A stretch of 64,000 nucleotides of DNA from Agromyces larvae (GTDB taxonomy: Bacteria; Actinomycetota; Actinomycetes; Actinomycetales; Microbacteriaceae): positions 2,976,001-3,040,000 of the forward strand of contig NZ_CP094528.1 in the NCBI RefSeq assembly GCF_022811705.1. The letters are read 5' to 3'. Under the pieces are notes generated by a model, which worked only from the letters and a program-made list of their open reading frames with translations, was not told where the DNA came from and searched no databases. The position numbers and the translations under genes were made by a program. How positions within the stretch are numbered: position 1 is the stretch's first letter; every line of letters begins with the position of its first letter. Of the stretch, positions 42,834 through 51,623 are shown piece by piece.

Positions 42834-43778
42834 TCACGCGATGGGGCGCAGGCCCGCGTCCATGAGTTCGCGGCGCAGCAATTCGGGTCGCATCGCAATC
42901 GGCCAGTCCCATCGCGCGCCGAACGGCCGGCGCTTCCTGATGCGGTTCTCTCGCGCCTTCTCCTCCGCCACGATCTCTGCGATCGAGCGCCCATCGGTGA
43001 ACTCGGCCTTGATGTACTTGCCGAATCCGTCGAACTCGCCGAAGGCGCCGTGGTCGGGCCAGTCGAAGTCCGTGACATCCTTGCCCCCGCCGTCGCGCGG
43101 GAACGCGACCTGCAGGTCCGGCGCGGGAAAGCGCAGCAGGTGCATGTTCGCGCGGCTGATGGATTCGCCCGGCGATCCTGAACGCAGGTCAGCGAACCCG
43201 ATCGACGCGCGAGCCGGTCGGACGCCCCGCGCCCTGCCGAGTTCGGCGACCGCCTCGAGCAGGCGTTCCTGGTGGACGACGATCACCCCGAGTCCGTCGG
43301 GCGACCGTCGCGGGCGGATGCCGTGGTCGATCGCGGCGACGGCCGACGCGAACGGCAGCGTGCGCGCGAGGTCGACGAGCGTTCGTTCGTACGACGTGAC
43401 GAGCATCCCGCCGATCTCGATCACGTCGTCGGATCCGAGCGCATCGTGATGCCACACGATGCCGTTCTTCGTCCGCGCAACAGATCGGCCGGCCGTGTGA
43501 AGGTGCACCCGATCCAAGTGCGGACCCACCACCGGGATTCCCCAGATCACGGCCGCGGAGACATGGGAGTACACCGGCTCGACCTGTCGCGTGGCCGCCA
43601 CAGCAGTGAGCATCATCCGATGGCGCTGCTCGCGCTTCGCCTGCTCCCACGCCTGGGTGGCCACGTACACGCCACGGCGCAATCGGTGGAGGGTTCCGGG
43701 CGGCTCCGATCGCAGATCCGCACCGATCGACCGCAGGTCCGCCGCCCTGATCAGCGGCTCGGGTTCGGGGAAGGTCAT
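42834..43778 (-). CDS. AbiEi-like N-domain with C-terminal nuclease-like region
   Basis: A 314-residue protein. The N-terminal half has the winged-helix type IV antitoxin (AbiEi-like) pattern: LRRGVYVATQAWEQAKREQR, YSHVSAAVIWGIPVV, LHTAGRSVARTKNGIVWHHD, TSYERTLVDLART. The C-terminal half has GESISRANMHLLRFPAP, VTDFDWPDHGAFGEFDGFGK and EEKARENRIR, spacing Asp and Glu residues like a Vsr/DUF559-type restriction-endonuclease fold. No AbiEii toxin is adjacent. ATG 43778 starts MTFPEPEPLIRAADL; the frame is open upstream to 43898. Flanked by two copies of a hairpin repeat. Function unproven. Confidence 0.7.
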   Translation of the reverse strand: MTFPEPEPLIRAADLRSIGADLRSEPPGTLHRLRRGVYVATQAWEQAKREQRHRMMLTAVAATRQVEPVYSHVSAAVIWGIPVVGPHLDRVHLHTAGRSVARTKNGIVWHHDALGSDDVIEIGGMLVTSYERTLVDLARTLPFASAVAAIDHGIRPRRSPDGLGVIVVHQERLLEAVAELGRARGVRPARASIGFADLRSGSPGESISRANMHLLRFPAPDLQVAFPRDGGGKDVTDFDWPDHGAFGEFDGFGKYIKAEFTDGRSIAEIVAEEKARENRIRKRRPFGARWDWPIAMRPELLRRELMDAGLRPIA

Positions 43779-43900
43779 CCCGACATGCTCCCGGCCGGCG
43801 GGTCGGGAGCGGAACGCGCGGCCCGGACCTGTGCGAACCGCATGCGCGATCACGCCCGGTGGAGGAGGAGTCCCGACCGGGCACCCATCGGATGCCACGC

Positions 43901-43970
43901 CGGGTGTTTCCCCTCCGACGCGGTGTTTCCACTCGAAGGGAAACCTCGCGCGCGAACGGAAACACTCGCG
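43901..43970. repeat. Hairpin repeat, copy 2
   Basis: CGGGTGTTTCCCCTC at the left and GAACGGAAACACTCG at the right form an imperfect hairpin, with GGAAACCTCGCGCG inside. It resembles the repeat at 42700-42765 in sequence and in structure. Confidence 0.65.
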
Positions 43971-44022
43971 AGAGGGAGAGGGAGAGGGAGAGGGAGAGGG
44001 AGAGGGAGAGGGAGAGGAGAGG
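43970..44022. repeat. GAGGGA hexamer microsatellite
   Basis: About eight head-to-tail copies of AGGGAG/GAGGGA run up to the stop region of the CCA-adding enzyme gene (stop at 44031). Purine-only on the plus strand. Likely to vary in length between strains. Confidence 0.8.
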
Positions 44023-44030
44023 GGAGAGGG

Positions 44031-45467
44031 CTACGCGCCGCGCTGCGCCCACCACGCGAGGAGTCGCTCGCGCGCGGCATCCTCGCCGATCGGGCCCTCG
44101 TCGAGCCGCAGCTCCAGCAGGAACCGGTACGCCTCGCCGACGACCGGCCCGGGGGAGATGCCGAGCAGCGCCATGATCTGGGCGCCGTCGAGCTCGGGCC
44201 GCACCGCGGCCAGCTCCTCCTGCGACGCGAGCTCCGCGATGCGGTGTTCGAGATCGTCGTACGCGAACGACAGCATGTCGGCCTTGCGGCGGTTGCGCGT
44301 CGTCACATCGGCGCGCGAGAGGATGTGCAGCCGCTCGAGCTGGTCGACCGAACCCGCGTCCCGCACGTAGCGGCGCACGGCCGAGTCGCTCCACGCGCCA
44401 TCCGTGTAGCCGAAGAACCGCAGGTGCAGCTCGATGAGCCGTGCGACCGCGTCGACGGTGTCGTTGTCGAACCGCAGCGCGCGCAGCCGCTTGCGCGCGA
44501 GCTTCGCGCCGACCGCATCGTGGTGGTGGAACGTGACCGCGCCGCCCGCCTCGAACCGCCGGGTGCGCGGCTTGCCGATGTCGTGCAGCAGCGCGGCGAG
44601 CCGCACCACGAGATCGGGCGAGGCGAGCACCCCGCGCGACACCTCGTAGTCGATCGCCTGCTCGAGCACGGTGAGGCTGTGCTCGTAGACGTCCTTGTGG
44701 CGGTGGTGCTCGTCGCGTTCGAGGCGCAGCGCGGGCAGTTCGGGCAGCACGCGATCGGCGATCCCCGAGTCCACGAGCAGCCGGATGCCGCGCACCGGCG
44801 ACGCCGTCGACAGCAGCTTCGCGAGCTCGTCGCGCACGCGCTCGGCGGAGATCCGCTCGATCTCGGGTGCGAGGGCGGTCATCGCCTCAACCGCTTCGGA
44901 TGCCACGGAGAACCCGAGCTGGGACGCGAACCGGGCTGCGCGCATCATGCGCAGCGGGTCGTCGCCGAACGACACCTCGGGCGCCGACGGCGTGCGCAGC
45001 ACCCCCGCGATGAGGTCCTCCACTCCGCCGGACGGGTCGACGAGCTCGAGTCTCGGCAGCCGCAGCGCGAGCGCGTTCACCGTGAAGTCGCGGCGCACGA
45101 GGTCGCCCTCGATCGAGTCGCCGAACACCACCTCGGGCTTGCGCGATGCACCGTCGTACGTGTCGGCACGGTACGTGGTGATCTCGACGGTTTCACCGGC
45201 GACCTTCGCGCCGATGGTGCCGAACTGCCGGCCGATGTCCCAGTGCGCCTCGGCGATCGGCTTGACGATCGCGAGGATCTCGTCGGGCGTGGCATCCGTC
45301 GTGAAATCGAGGTCGTTCGTCGCCCGCCCGAGGAAGGCGTCGCGAACCGGTCCGCCGACGAGGGCGAGTTCGTGCCCGGCCGCCTCGAAGGCGGCGGCGA
45401 GGGTCGCCACGGTCGGCGAAGCCGCGAGCTCCGAGAGCCGGTCGAGCGCGGCCGCCACGTGGTGCAT
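44031..45467 (-). CDS. cca: CCA-adding tRNA nucleotidyltransferase
   Basis: A 478-residue class II nucleotidyltransferase that adds or repairs the 3' CCA of tRNA. Motifs are LVGGPVRDAFLGR, NDLDFTTDATPDE (catalytic Asp pair), VRRDFTVNALA and GDDPLRMMRAARFASQLGF, then an HD domain with LAALLHDIGKPRTRRF. ATG 45467 (MHHVAAALDRL) fits family N-termini, although the GGGAGG site abuts it; GTG 45458 would have better spacing. Divergent from the DUF6049-like gene; its position near murJ and trxB is conserved in actinobacteria. Confidence 0.93.
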   Translation of the reverse strand: MHHVAAALDRLSELAASPTVATLAAAFEAAGHELALVGGPVRDAFLGRATNDLDFTTDATPDEILAIVKPIAEAHWDIGRQFGTIGAKVAGETVEITTYRADTYDGASRKPEVVFGDSIEGDLVRRDFTVNALALRLPRLELVDPSGGVEDLIAGVLRTPSAPEVSFGDDPLRMMRAARFASQLGFSVASEAVEAMTALAPEIERISAERVRDELAKLLSTASPVRGIRLLVDSGIADRVLPELPALRLERDEHHRHKDVYEHSLTVLEQAIDYEVSRGVLASPDLVVRLAALLHDIGKPRTRRFEAGGAVTFHHHDAVGAKLARKRLRALRFDNDTVDAVARLIELHLRFFGYTDGAWSDSAVRRYVRDAGSVDQLERLHILSRADVTTRNRRKADMLSFAYDDLEHRIAELASQEELAAVRPELDGAQIMALLGISPGPVVGEAYRFLLELRLDEGPIGEDAARERLLAWWAQRGA

Positions 45468-45558
45468 CCTCCCATCGTATTCGCTGCGCTCGGGCGGGCA
45501 CCGGGTTCCCTGCACCGGCGCACGGATCGTCCAGCGCGCGCCCCGTAGAATCTCGTGC

Positions 45559-48051
45559 ATGGAGGCCGGGTCGAACGCATCGCGTCGACTCCGCCGACTC
45601 CCCGATATGGCGCGACGCGGCCTGGTGCTGCTCGCGGCCGGGCTGATGGTGACGGGCGCCGCGGTCGTGCCGCGTCTCACCGCGGGGCTCGCGGGGTCGA
45701 GCGGCGACGACGTCGCGCTCGCCGGTTCGCGATCGGATGCCTCGACCCGCGTGCCAGCCGCAGCCTCCGAGGAGCCGGGCGACGACGAGCGGCTGATCGT
45801 CCGCATCGCCCCGAGCGTCGCGAACGCGTCGGACGCCGTCGATGCGTCGGCGCCGCTCATCGTCGACGTCGAGGTGTCGAATCGCACGGGTGAGCCGCTC
45901 GACGCGTCCGTGGTGCGCCTGACCGCCCCCGGCTCGCCGATCTCCGACACGGCGTCGCTCGACGCCTGGGTGTCCGCGCCGACCGGTCCGGCGGTCGCCG
46001 AAGTGCAGGTGCGGCCGATCGGCGTCGGCGGTGCGGCGACCGCGTCGGTCTCGATCCCGGCCGACGTGCTCGGCCTGCAGGCCGGCGCCCCGGTCGTGGC
46101 GCTGGGCGCCGAGCTCGTCGTCGGCGGCGAGACCGCGGCCACGGGCGCCGCCGCGTTCCCGTCGACCACCCCGACACCGGCTCGTGCGGTGTCGGTCGCG
46201 GTCGTCGGCGCGATCACCGTGCCGGCGCAGGTCACCGGGCTGATCGACGCCGAGCAGCTCACCGCGTGGACCGGCCCGCTCGGCCTGCTGAGCCGCCAGC
46301 TCGACTCGTTGGCGGGCCGTCCGGTCGCGATCGGCATCGACCCGCGCATCATCGTCTCGATCCGGGTGCTCGGCACCGACGCGCCGCCCGCCGCAGTGGC
46401 GTGGCTCGAGCGTCTCGCGGCCGTTCCCAACGAGATCTTCCCGCTCGCGTACGCCGATGCCGACCTGGCGCTGCAGTCCCAGCTCGGGGTGGGCGTGCTG
46501 GGCGTCGGCACCTTCGACGACGTCCTCGACCCGGCACGGTTCCAGGGGGACTCCGAGGATGCCACGGACGCGATGCCCGCCGCAGCCGCCGCAGCGGCAT
46601 CGGCTCGCCCGGCGACCGCCGGCTCGGGCACCGACGAACATCCCGTCGAGGCATCCGAGGCATCCCAGGCATCCGAGGCATCCGAAACTCCCGAGCCGAC
46701 CGAGCCCGCCGAGCCCGATCCGCTGCCGAGCACCGACGACCTGCTCGCCTGGCCGTACACCCGCACCGACCTCGCCTGGCCGGCCGAGGGCACGGTCGCG
46801 CCCGGTGACCTGGCCGCCTTCCGCGCCGCCGGCCTGACCACCAGCATCCTGTCGGCGGCCAACGTCGACGCCGACTCGGGCCGGAATGCCGCCTCGACGC
46901 TCGACGGCGAGACCGCGCTCGTCGCCGACGGGCGCGTCACCGAGGCGTTGCAGGCCGCGGCGACCGCGCCGTCCGAGGTGGCCCAGCGCGAGGCATCCGC
47001 CCGGCTCCTCGCCGAACTGGCGCTGCGCGCCGCAGAACCCGGCGACTCGGCCGCGCTGCTGGCCACGCTGCCGCGCACCGCGGGCGAGAACGCCACGCGG
47101 GTCGCCACCGCCCTCGACCGGCTCGCCGAATCGCCCGTCGCATCCCCCGCCTCGCTCGCCGACACCGTCGGCGCGCCCCCGACGGCACGCACCCTGGTCG
47201 ACGGCACCGAGGCCGAGCCCCGCCCGTCGTACGCGCGGCGCATGCTCGACGCCGAAGCGCGCGAGGCCGAGTTCGCCACCGTGCTCGACGATCCGACGCT
47301 GCTCACCGCCCCGGTGCGCCGCGACCTGCTCGCGCTGCTCGACATCGCCTGGCGCGATCTGCCCGACGAGTGGAGCACCGCGGTCGGCACCTGGCTCGTC
47401 GCTCGCTCCGACACGGTCGGCGCGATCTCCGTCGTGCCCTCGAGTCCGGTGAACGTGCTGTCGAGCGAGACGGGCGTGCCGACGACCATCGAGAACCGCC
47501 TGCCGTATCCCGCGAACATCGTGGTGAACGTCGCACCGTCGAACGGTCGGCTCATCGTCGACGACGAGGTGGCGGTGACGCTCGCGCCCGAGTCGCGCAG
47601 CAACGTCCGCGTTCCCGTCGAAGCGGGCGTGGGCAACGGGCAGGTCGTGCTCACCGTGACCCTGCACTCGCCGACGGGTGTGGCGGTGGGCTCCGCGGTG
47701 CAGATCCCGGCCAACGTGCAGGCCGACTGGGAGGGGCTCGGCGCGGCGGTGCTCGCGGTCCTGGTCGTGGCGTTCTTCGCGTTCGGCCTCTGGCGCACCA
47801 TCCGTCGACGGCGGAAGGCGCGCGCGGAGGAGGCTGCGGCGGCTGAGGCGGCTGACGCCGATGCTGGGGAGACTGGCTCGGAGGAGCGCGCGAGCGGGTC
47901 GGAGGAGCGCGCGACCGGATCGCCTGAGATCGCGAGCGGGTCGGATGCCTCGAGCGACACCCCTGACGACGAGGATGCCCCGAACGGAATACACGCCGAT
48001 GAGCGCCCCGCACCCCAGGCCGACGACGCCCCCGAGCCGCGCGATGGCTGA
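45559..48051 (+). CDS. Large secreted/membrane protein, DUF6049-like
   Basis: An 830-residue protein found upstream of murJ in many actinobacteria. It has an N-terminal membrane anchor or signal (ARRGLVLLAAGLMVTGAAVV), a long Ala/Asp-rich extracellular region and one C-terminal span (LGAAVLAVLVVAFFAFGLW) followed by a basic stop and an acidic, repetitive cytoplasmic tail (TGSEERASGSEERATGS). An insert near residue 360 repeats Glu-Ala-Ser (EASEASQASEASE). TAGAAT (45546-45551) lies 7 bases before ATG 45559, indicating a leaderless transcript. Envelope-related function is likely because of murJ next door. Confidence 0.8.
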   Translation: MEAGSNASRRLRRLPDMARRGLVLLAAGLMVTGAAVVPRLTAGLAGSSGDDVALAGSRSDASTRVPAAASEEPGDDERLIVRIAPSVANASDAVDASAPLIVDVEVSNRTGEPLDASVVRLTAPGSPISDTASLDAWVSAPTGPAVAEVQVRPIGVGGAATASVSIPADVLGLQAGAPVVALGAELVVGGETAATGAAAFPSTTPTPARAVSVAVVGAITVPAQVTGLIDAEQLTAWTGPLGLLSRQLDSLAGRPVAIGIDPRIIVSIRVLGTDAPPAAVAWLERLAAVPNEIFPLAYADADLALQSQLGVGVLGVGTFDDVLDPARFQGDSEDATDAMPAAAAAAASARPATAGSGTDEHPVEASEASQASEASETPEPTEPAEPDPLPSTDDLLAWPYTRTDLAWPAEGTVAPGDLAAFRAAGLTTSILSAANVDADSGRNAASTLDGETALVADGRVTEALQAAATAPSEVAQREASARLLAELALRAAEPGDSAALLATLPRTAGENATRVATALDRLAESPVASPASLADTVGAPPTARTLVDGTEAEPRPSYARRMLDAEAREAEFATVLDDPTLLTAPVRRDLLALLDIAWRDLPDEWSTAVGTWLVARSDTVGAISVVPSSPVNVLSSETGVPTTIENRLPYPANIVVNVAPSNGRLIVDDEVAVTLAPESRSNVRVPVEAGVGNGQVVLTVTLHSPTGVAVGSAVQIPANVQADWEGLGAAVLAVLVVAFFAFGLWRTIRRRRKARAEEAAAAEAADADAGETGSEERASGSEERATGSPEIASGSDASSDTPDDEDAPNGIHADERPAPQADDAPEPRDG

Positions 48052-49669
48052 AGACCGCATCGGGCGAGCGAGCGCCTTCCTCGCGAGCGGCACGATCGTC
48101 TCGCGCATCCTCGGGTTCGTGAAGACCGCGCTGCTCGCCGCGGTCATCGGCGCGAGCGGTGCGGGCGCCAACGCGTTCGCGGCGGCGAACCAGTTGCCGA
48201 ACACGATCTACGTGGTCGTCGCCGGCGGCGTGCTGAGCGCGGTGCTCGTGCCGCTCATCGTGCGCTCGGCCGCGCACCCCGACGGCGGCACGGCCTACCT
48301 CAACAAGATCGTGACGCTGGGGCTCTCCCTGCTGGCCGCGGCCGCCCTGCTCGCGACGCTGCTGACGCCCTTCCTGACGCTGCTCATCGGCGGCCGCATG
48401 AGCCAGGGCGTGTTCGGTCTCGCGGTCGCGTTCGGCTACTGGTGCCTGCCGCAGATCTTCTTCTACGGCATGTACTCGCTGCTCGGCGAAGTACTGAACG
48501 CCAAGCGCGTGTTCGGGCCGTTCACCTGGGTGCCGGTGCTGAACAACGTGGTGGCCCTCGCCGGCCTCGGCGTGTTCGTGTGGATGTTCGGCGCCGACCC
48601 GACCGGCGAGCTGTGGTCGGCCGGCGACTGGTCGCCCGCGATGATCGGGGTGCTCGCGGGCAGCGCGACCCTCGGCGTGGTCGCCCAGGCGCTCATCCTG
48701 TTCTGGTTCTGGCGCCGCGCGGGGCTTCGTTACCGGCCCGACTTCCAGTGGCGCGGCGTCGGACTGCGGTCGACCGCCGGCATCGCCGGGTGGACGTTCG
48801 GCATGCTGCTGCTCACCACCGTCGCCGGATTCGTCGAGACCTCGGTGGTCGGCTACTCGGCCGATGCGCCCGACCAGGCGTCCATCTACGTGCAGCAGAC
48901 CGCCTGGCTGATCTTCATGCTGCCGCACTCGGTGTTCACGGTCTCGATCGCGACCGCGTACTTCACCCGCATGAGCGAGCACGCGGCCGGCGGCGCGATC
49001 GATCGGGTGCGCGCCGACCTCTCGAGCGCCGTTCGCGGCGTGAGCGTCATCATCTTCGTGGCCACGGCGGTGCTGATCGTCTGCGCCTACCCGTTCGCGC
49101 GGGTGTTCACGGCGGTCGAACCCCTCATCTTCTCGATGGGCGACGTGATCATCGCGTACGTGGCCGGCCTCATCGGGTTCAGCATCCTGTTCATCGTGCA
49201 GCGCACGTTCTACTCGATGCACGACACGCGCACGCCGTTCTTCTTCACCCTCGCGCAGGTCGTGCTGTTCATCGCCGGCTCGCTCGCGTGCATCGCACTG
49301 CCGTCGGCGTGGGTGGTGTTCGGCATCGCGGTCGTCACGACCGTCGCCGGCACGGTGCAGCTCGTGATCGCTGCGGTGCTGCTGCGGCGACGGCTCGGCA
49401 CGCTCGACGGGCGCCGGATCGCGGTCGCGTTCGGTCGCTCGCTCGTCGCGCTCATCGTGCCGGTCATCGCCGGTGTGCTGCTGCTCGTCACGCTCGGCGG
49501 AACCACCCCAGGCGGTTTCGCGCTCTCCGGCATCTTCCCCGCGATCGTCTCGATGATCGTCATCGGCGCCGTCATGTCGGCGCTCTACTTCGGCGGGCTG
49601 TGGCTGCTGCGCTCGCCCGAACTGCGCGGATTCGCCGAGCCGCTGCTGGCCCGCCTCGGCCGTCGGTGA
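48044..49669 (+). CDS. murJ: MurJ/MviN-family lipid II flippase
   Basis: A 541-residue, about 14-span MOP-superfamily protein that flips lipid II for peptidoglycan synthesis. RASAFLASGTIVSRILGFVKT at the N-terminus and ANQLPNTIYVVVAGGVLSAVLVPL are MurJ signatures. ATG 48044 overlaps the upstream stop by 8 bases; ATG 47999 is a possible earlier start. It lacks the C-terminal kinase-like extension seen in mycobacteria. Confidence 0.92.
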   Translation: MAEDRIGRASAFLASGTIVSRILGFVKTALLAAVIGASGAGANAFAAANQLPNTIYVVVAGGVLSAVLVPLIVRSAAHPDGGTAYLNKIVTLGLSLLAAAALLATLLTPFLTLLIGGRMSQGVFGLAVAFGYWCLPQIFFYGMYSLLGEVLNAKRVFGPFTWVPVLNNVVALAGLGVFVWMFGADPTGELWSAGDWSPAMIGVLAGSATLGVVAQALILFWFWRRAGLRYRPDFQWRGVGLRSTAGIAGWTFGMLLLTTVAGFVETSVVGYSADAPDQASIYVQQTAWLIFMLPHSVFTVSIATAYFTRMSEHAAGGAIDRVRADLSSAVRGVSVIIFVATAVLIVCAYPFARVFTAVEPLIFSMGDVIIAYVAGLIGFSILFIVQRTFYSMHDTRTPFFFTLAQVVLFIAGSLACIALPSAWVVFGIAVVTTVAGTVQLVIAAVLLRRRLGTLDGRRIAVAFGRSLVALIVPVIAGVLLLVTLGGTTPGGFALSGIFPAIVSMIVIGAVMSALYFGGLWLLRSPELRGFAEPLLARLGRR

Positions 49670-49707
49670 CGGGAGGCGGGAACGGATGCCCCGTCGAGAC
49701 GCCTGCG

Positions 49708-49812
49708 ACGAGGCATCCGGCTGTAACGAGGCATCCGGCTGTAACGAGGCATCCGGCTGGTTCGAAGCATCCGGCTTCGCCGGGGCATCCGTCCGCAGCG
49801 AAGCATCCGTCC
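49708..49812. repeat. Tandem GCATCC-containing repeats between murJ and trxB
   Basis: ACGAGGCATCCGGCTGTA occurs twice in tandem (49708-49725, 49726-49743), followed by five further degenerate GCATCC-bearing units to about 49812. The 258-bp murJ-trxB gap holds no gene. GCATCC/GGATGC is frequent all over the window; this is its densest cluster. Confidence 0.7.
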
Positions 49813-49927
49813 GCGTCGTCGCCGGGCGCAACCCCCGAACCGCCGGAATAGCCGCCGCCTAGACTGTGTTCATCATGTCGTGACATCCGCTCGGTGCGGG
49901 TGCCACATGCACGCCGAACGAGGAGCT

Positions 49928-50923
49928 GTGTTGCGCGACATCATCATCATCGGGTCCGGGCCTGCCGGCTTCACCGCGGCCGTCTACGCCGCCCGAGCCG
50001 AGCTGAAGCCGCTGCTCATCGCGAGCTCGGTCGAGATCGGCGGCGAGCTCATGAACACGACCGAGGTCGAGAACTTCCCCGGGTTCCCCGAGGGCATCAT
50101 GGGGCCCGACCTGATGACCAAGATGCAGGAGCAGGCCGAGCGGTTCGGCACCGAGGTCGTCTACGACGACGTCGTCGAACTCGACGTCGACGGCCCGGTC
50201 AAACGCATCAAACTGGGCAACGGCGAGACCCACGAAGCCCGCGCCATCATCTACGCGACCGGCTCGGCGTACCGCAAGCTCGGGCTCCCCGAGGAGGAGA
50301 TCCTCTCGGGCCACGGCCTGTCGTGGTGCGCGACCTGCGACGGCTTCTTCTTCCGCCAGAAGACGATCGCGGTCGTCGGCGGCGGCGACTCGGCGATGGA
50401 GGAGGCGACATTCCTCACCCGCTTCGCCGACAAGGTCTACGTCATCCACCGCCGCGACTCGCTGCGCGCCTCGAAGATCATGCAGCAGCGCGCCCGCGAC
50501 AACGAGAAGATCGAGTTCGTGTTCAACGCCGAGGTCACGCAGATCCACGGCACCGAAGCGGTCACCGGCGTGACGCTGCGCGACACGATCACCGGCGAGC
50601 TGCGCGCGCTCGACCTCGACGGCCTGTTCGTCGCGATCGGCAACGACCCGCGCACGCATCTCGTGCACGGCAAGCTCGAACTCACGCCCGAGGGCACCAT
50701 CTGGGTCGACGGCCGGTCGTCGCGCACCTCGGTCGCGGGTGTCTTCGCGGCCGGCGACGTCATCGACCCCCACTACCGTCAGGCCGTCACGGCCGCCGGC
50801 TCGGGCACGGTCGCCGCGCTCGACGCCGAGCACTACCTCGCGGCACTCGACGACAGCGCCACCCCCGAGGAGGCCGAAGTAGAGGCCGAGGCGATCGAAC
50901 GGCTCGCCGCCGTCAACGGCTGA
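49928..50923 (+). CDS. trxB: Thioredoxin reductase
   Basis: A 331-residue NADPH-dependent flavoprotein: FAD motif DIIIIGSGPAGFTAAVYAAR, redox centre SWCATCDGFFF (CATC), NADPH motif IAVVGGGDSAMEEA and the C-terminal GVFAAGDVIDPHYRQ. GAGGAG precedes two adjacent candidate starts, GTG 49928 and TTG 49931. The C-terminal tail is acidic (EEAEVEAEAIE). Reduces the thioredoxin encoded 79 bp downstream. Confidence 0.95.
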   Translation: MLRDIIIIGSGPAGFTAAVYAARAELKPLLIASSVEIGGELMNTTEVENFPGFPEGIMGPDLMTKMQEQAERFGTEVVYDDVVELDVDGPVKRIKLGNGETHEARAIIYATGSAYRKLGLPEEEILSGHGLSWCATCDGFFFRQKTIAVVGGGDSAMEEATFLTRFADKVYVIHRRDSLRASKIMQQRARDNEKIEFVFNAEVTQIHGTEAVTGVTLRDTITGELRALDLDGLFVAIGNDPRTHLVHGKLELTPEGTIWVDGRSSRTSVAGVFAAGDVIDPHYRQAVTAAGSGTVAALDAEHYLAALDDSATPEEAEVEAEAIERLAAVNG

Positions 50924-51002
50924 GCCGAGGCATCCGGCCTTCACGACCAGCCTCGCTGAGCGTCACCTCAGCCCCACCACCGACTTCACCAAAGGAGAAC
51001 CC

Positions 51003-51326
51003 ATGACCGCACGTGCTGTGACCGAAGCCACCTTCGACCAGGAGGTGCTGCAGAACGAGAAGACCGTCATGGTCGACTTCTGGGCCGAATGGTGCGGCCC
51101 GTGTCGCGCCGTGAGCCCGATCCTCGACCAGATCGCGACCGAGCACGCCGACAAGCTCGACATCGTCAAGCTCAACGTCGACGAGAATCCGCAGCTCGCG
51201 ATCAAGTACCAGATCACCGCCATCCCCGCGATGAAGGTGTTCAAGGGGGGCGAGGTCGTGCAGACCGTCATCGGCGCCAAGCCGAAGCCCGCCCTCGAGG
51301 CCGACCTCGCCGCCTACCTCCAGTAG
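51003..51326 (+). CDS. trxA: Thioredoxin
   Basis: A 107-residue thioredoxin with active site WAEWCGPCRAVSP (CGPC) and the cis-Pro loop TAIPAMKVFKGGE. A strong AAAGGAGAA ribosome site precedes ATG 51003. It is the electron acceptor of TrxB and donor to cytoplasmic disulfide targets. A strong terminator follows. Confidence 0.96.
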   Translation: MTARAVTEATFDQEVLQNEKTVMVDFWAEWCGPCRAVSPILDQIATEHADKLDIVKLNVDENPQLAIKYQITAIPAMKVFKGGEVVQTVIGAKPKPALEADLAAYLQ

Positions 51327-51348
51327 CCGGCAACCTCGACGAACCCCG

Positions 51349-51377
51349 AGACCCGCCCGGCACCGCCGGGCGGGTCT
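51349..51377 (+). terminator. Intrinsic-type terminator after trxA
   Basis: AGACCCGCCCGGC (51349-51361) and GCCGGGCGGGTCT (51365-51377) form a perfect 13-bp stem with a 3-base loop, followed by TTTCGCGTT. 23 bp past the trxA stop. Confidence 0.9.
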
Positions 51378-51434
51378 TTCGCGTTCTCCCCACCCGCCCC
51401 GCCCCGGCCCCGGCCCTGGCCCTGGCCTGACTGT

Positions 51435-51517
51435 ACGCAATTCAGGTACGCACCGGCGTGTCGCGCCCGAAATGGGTGCGGATTCGCCGACACGCCGTCT
51501 GCAGACCTGAATTGCGT
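51435..51517. repeat. Nested 83-bp palindrome
   Basis: Outer arms ACGCAATTCAGGT (51435-51447) and ACCTGAATTGCGT (51505-51517) are perfectly complementary. Inner arms CGGCGTGTCG (51454-51463) and CGACACGCCG (51488-51497) are too. The inner arms equal those at 287-324. Not needed as a terminator, because one already exists at 51349. Confidence 0.8.
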
Positions 51518-51623
51518 TACCGGGGTGGTGGGGATCCACCGACGGATGTCTCGCTCCGAGTCATCCGTCAGGTTGCGCCGATCGCGGCGCATACGATGAA
51601 ACCCTGAGCAGAACGGATGTGAT

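Noticed and set aside
49708..49812. Short direct repeats as a CRISPR array
   Set aside because: Units are contiguous or nearly so, with no unique spacers of uniform length and no cas genes nearby.
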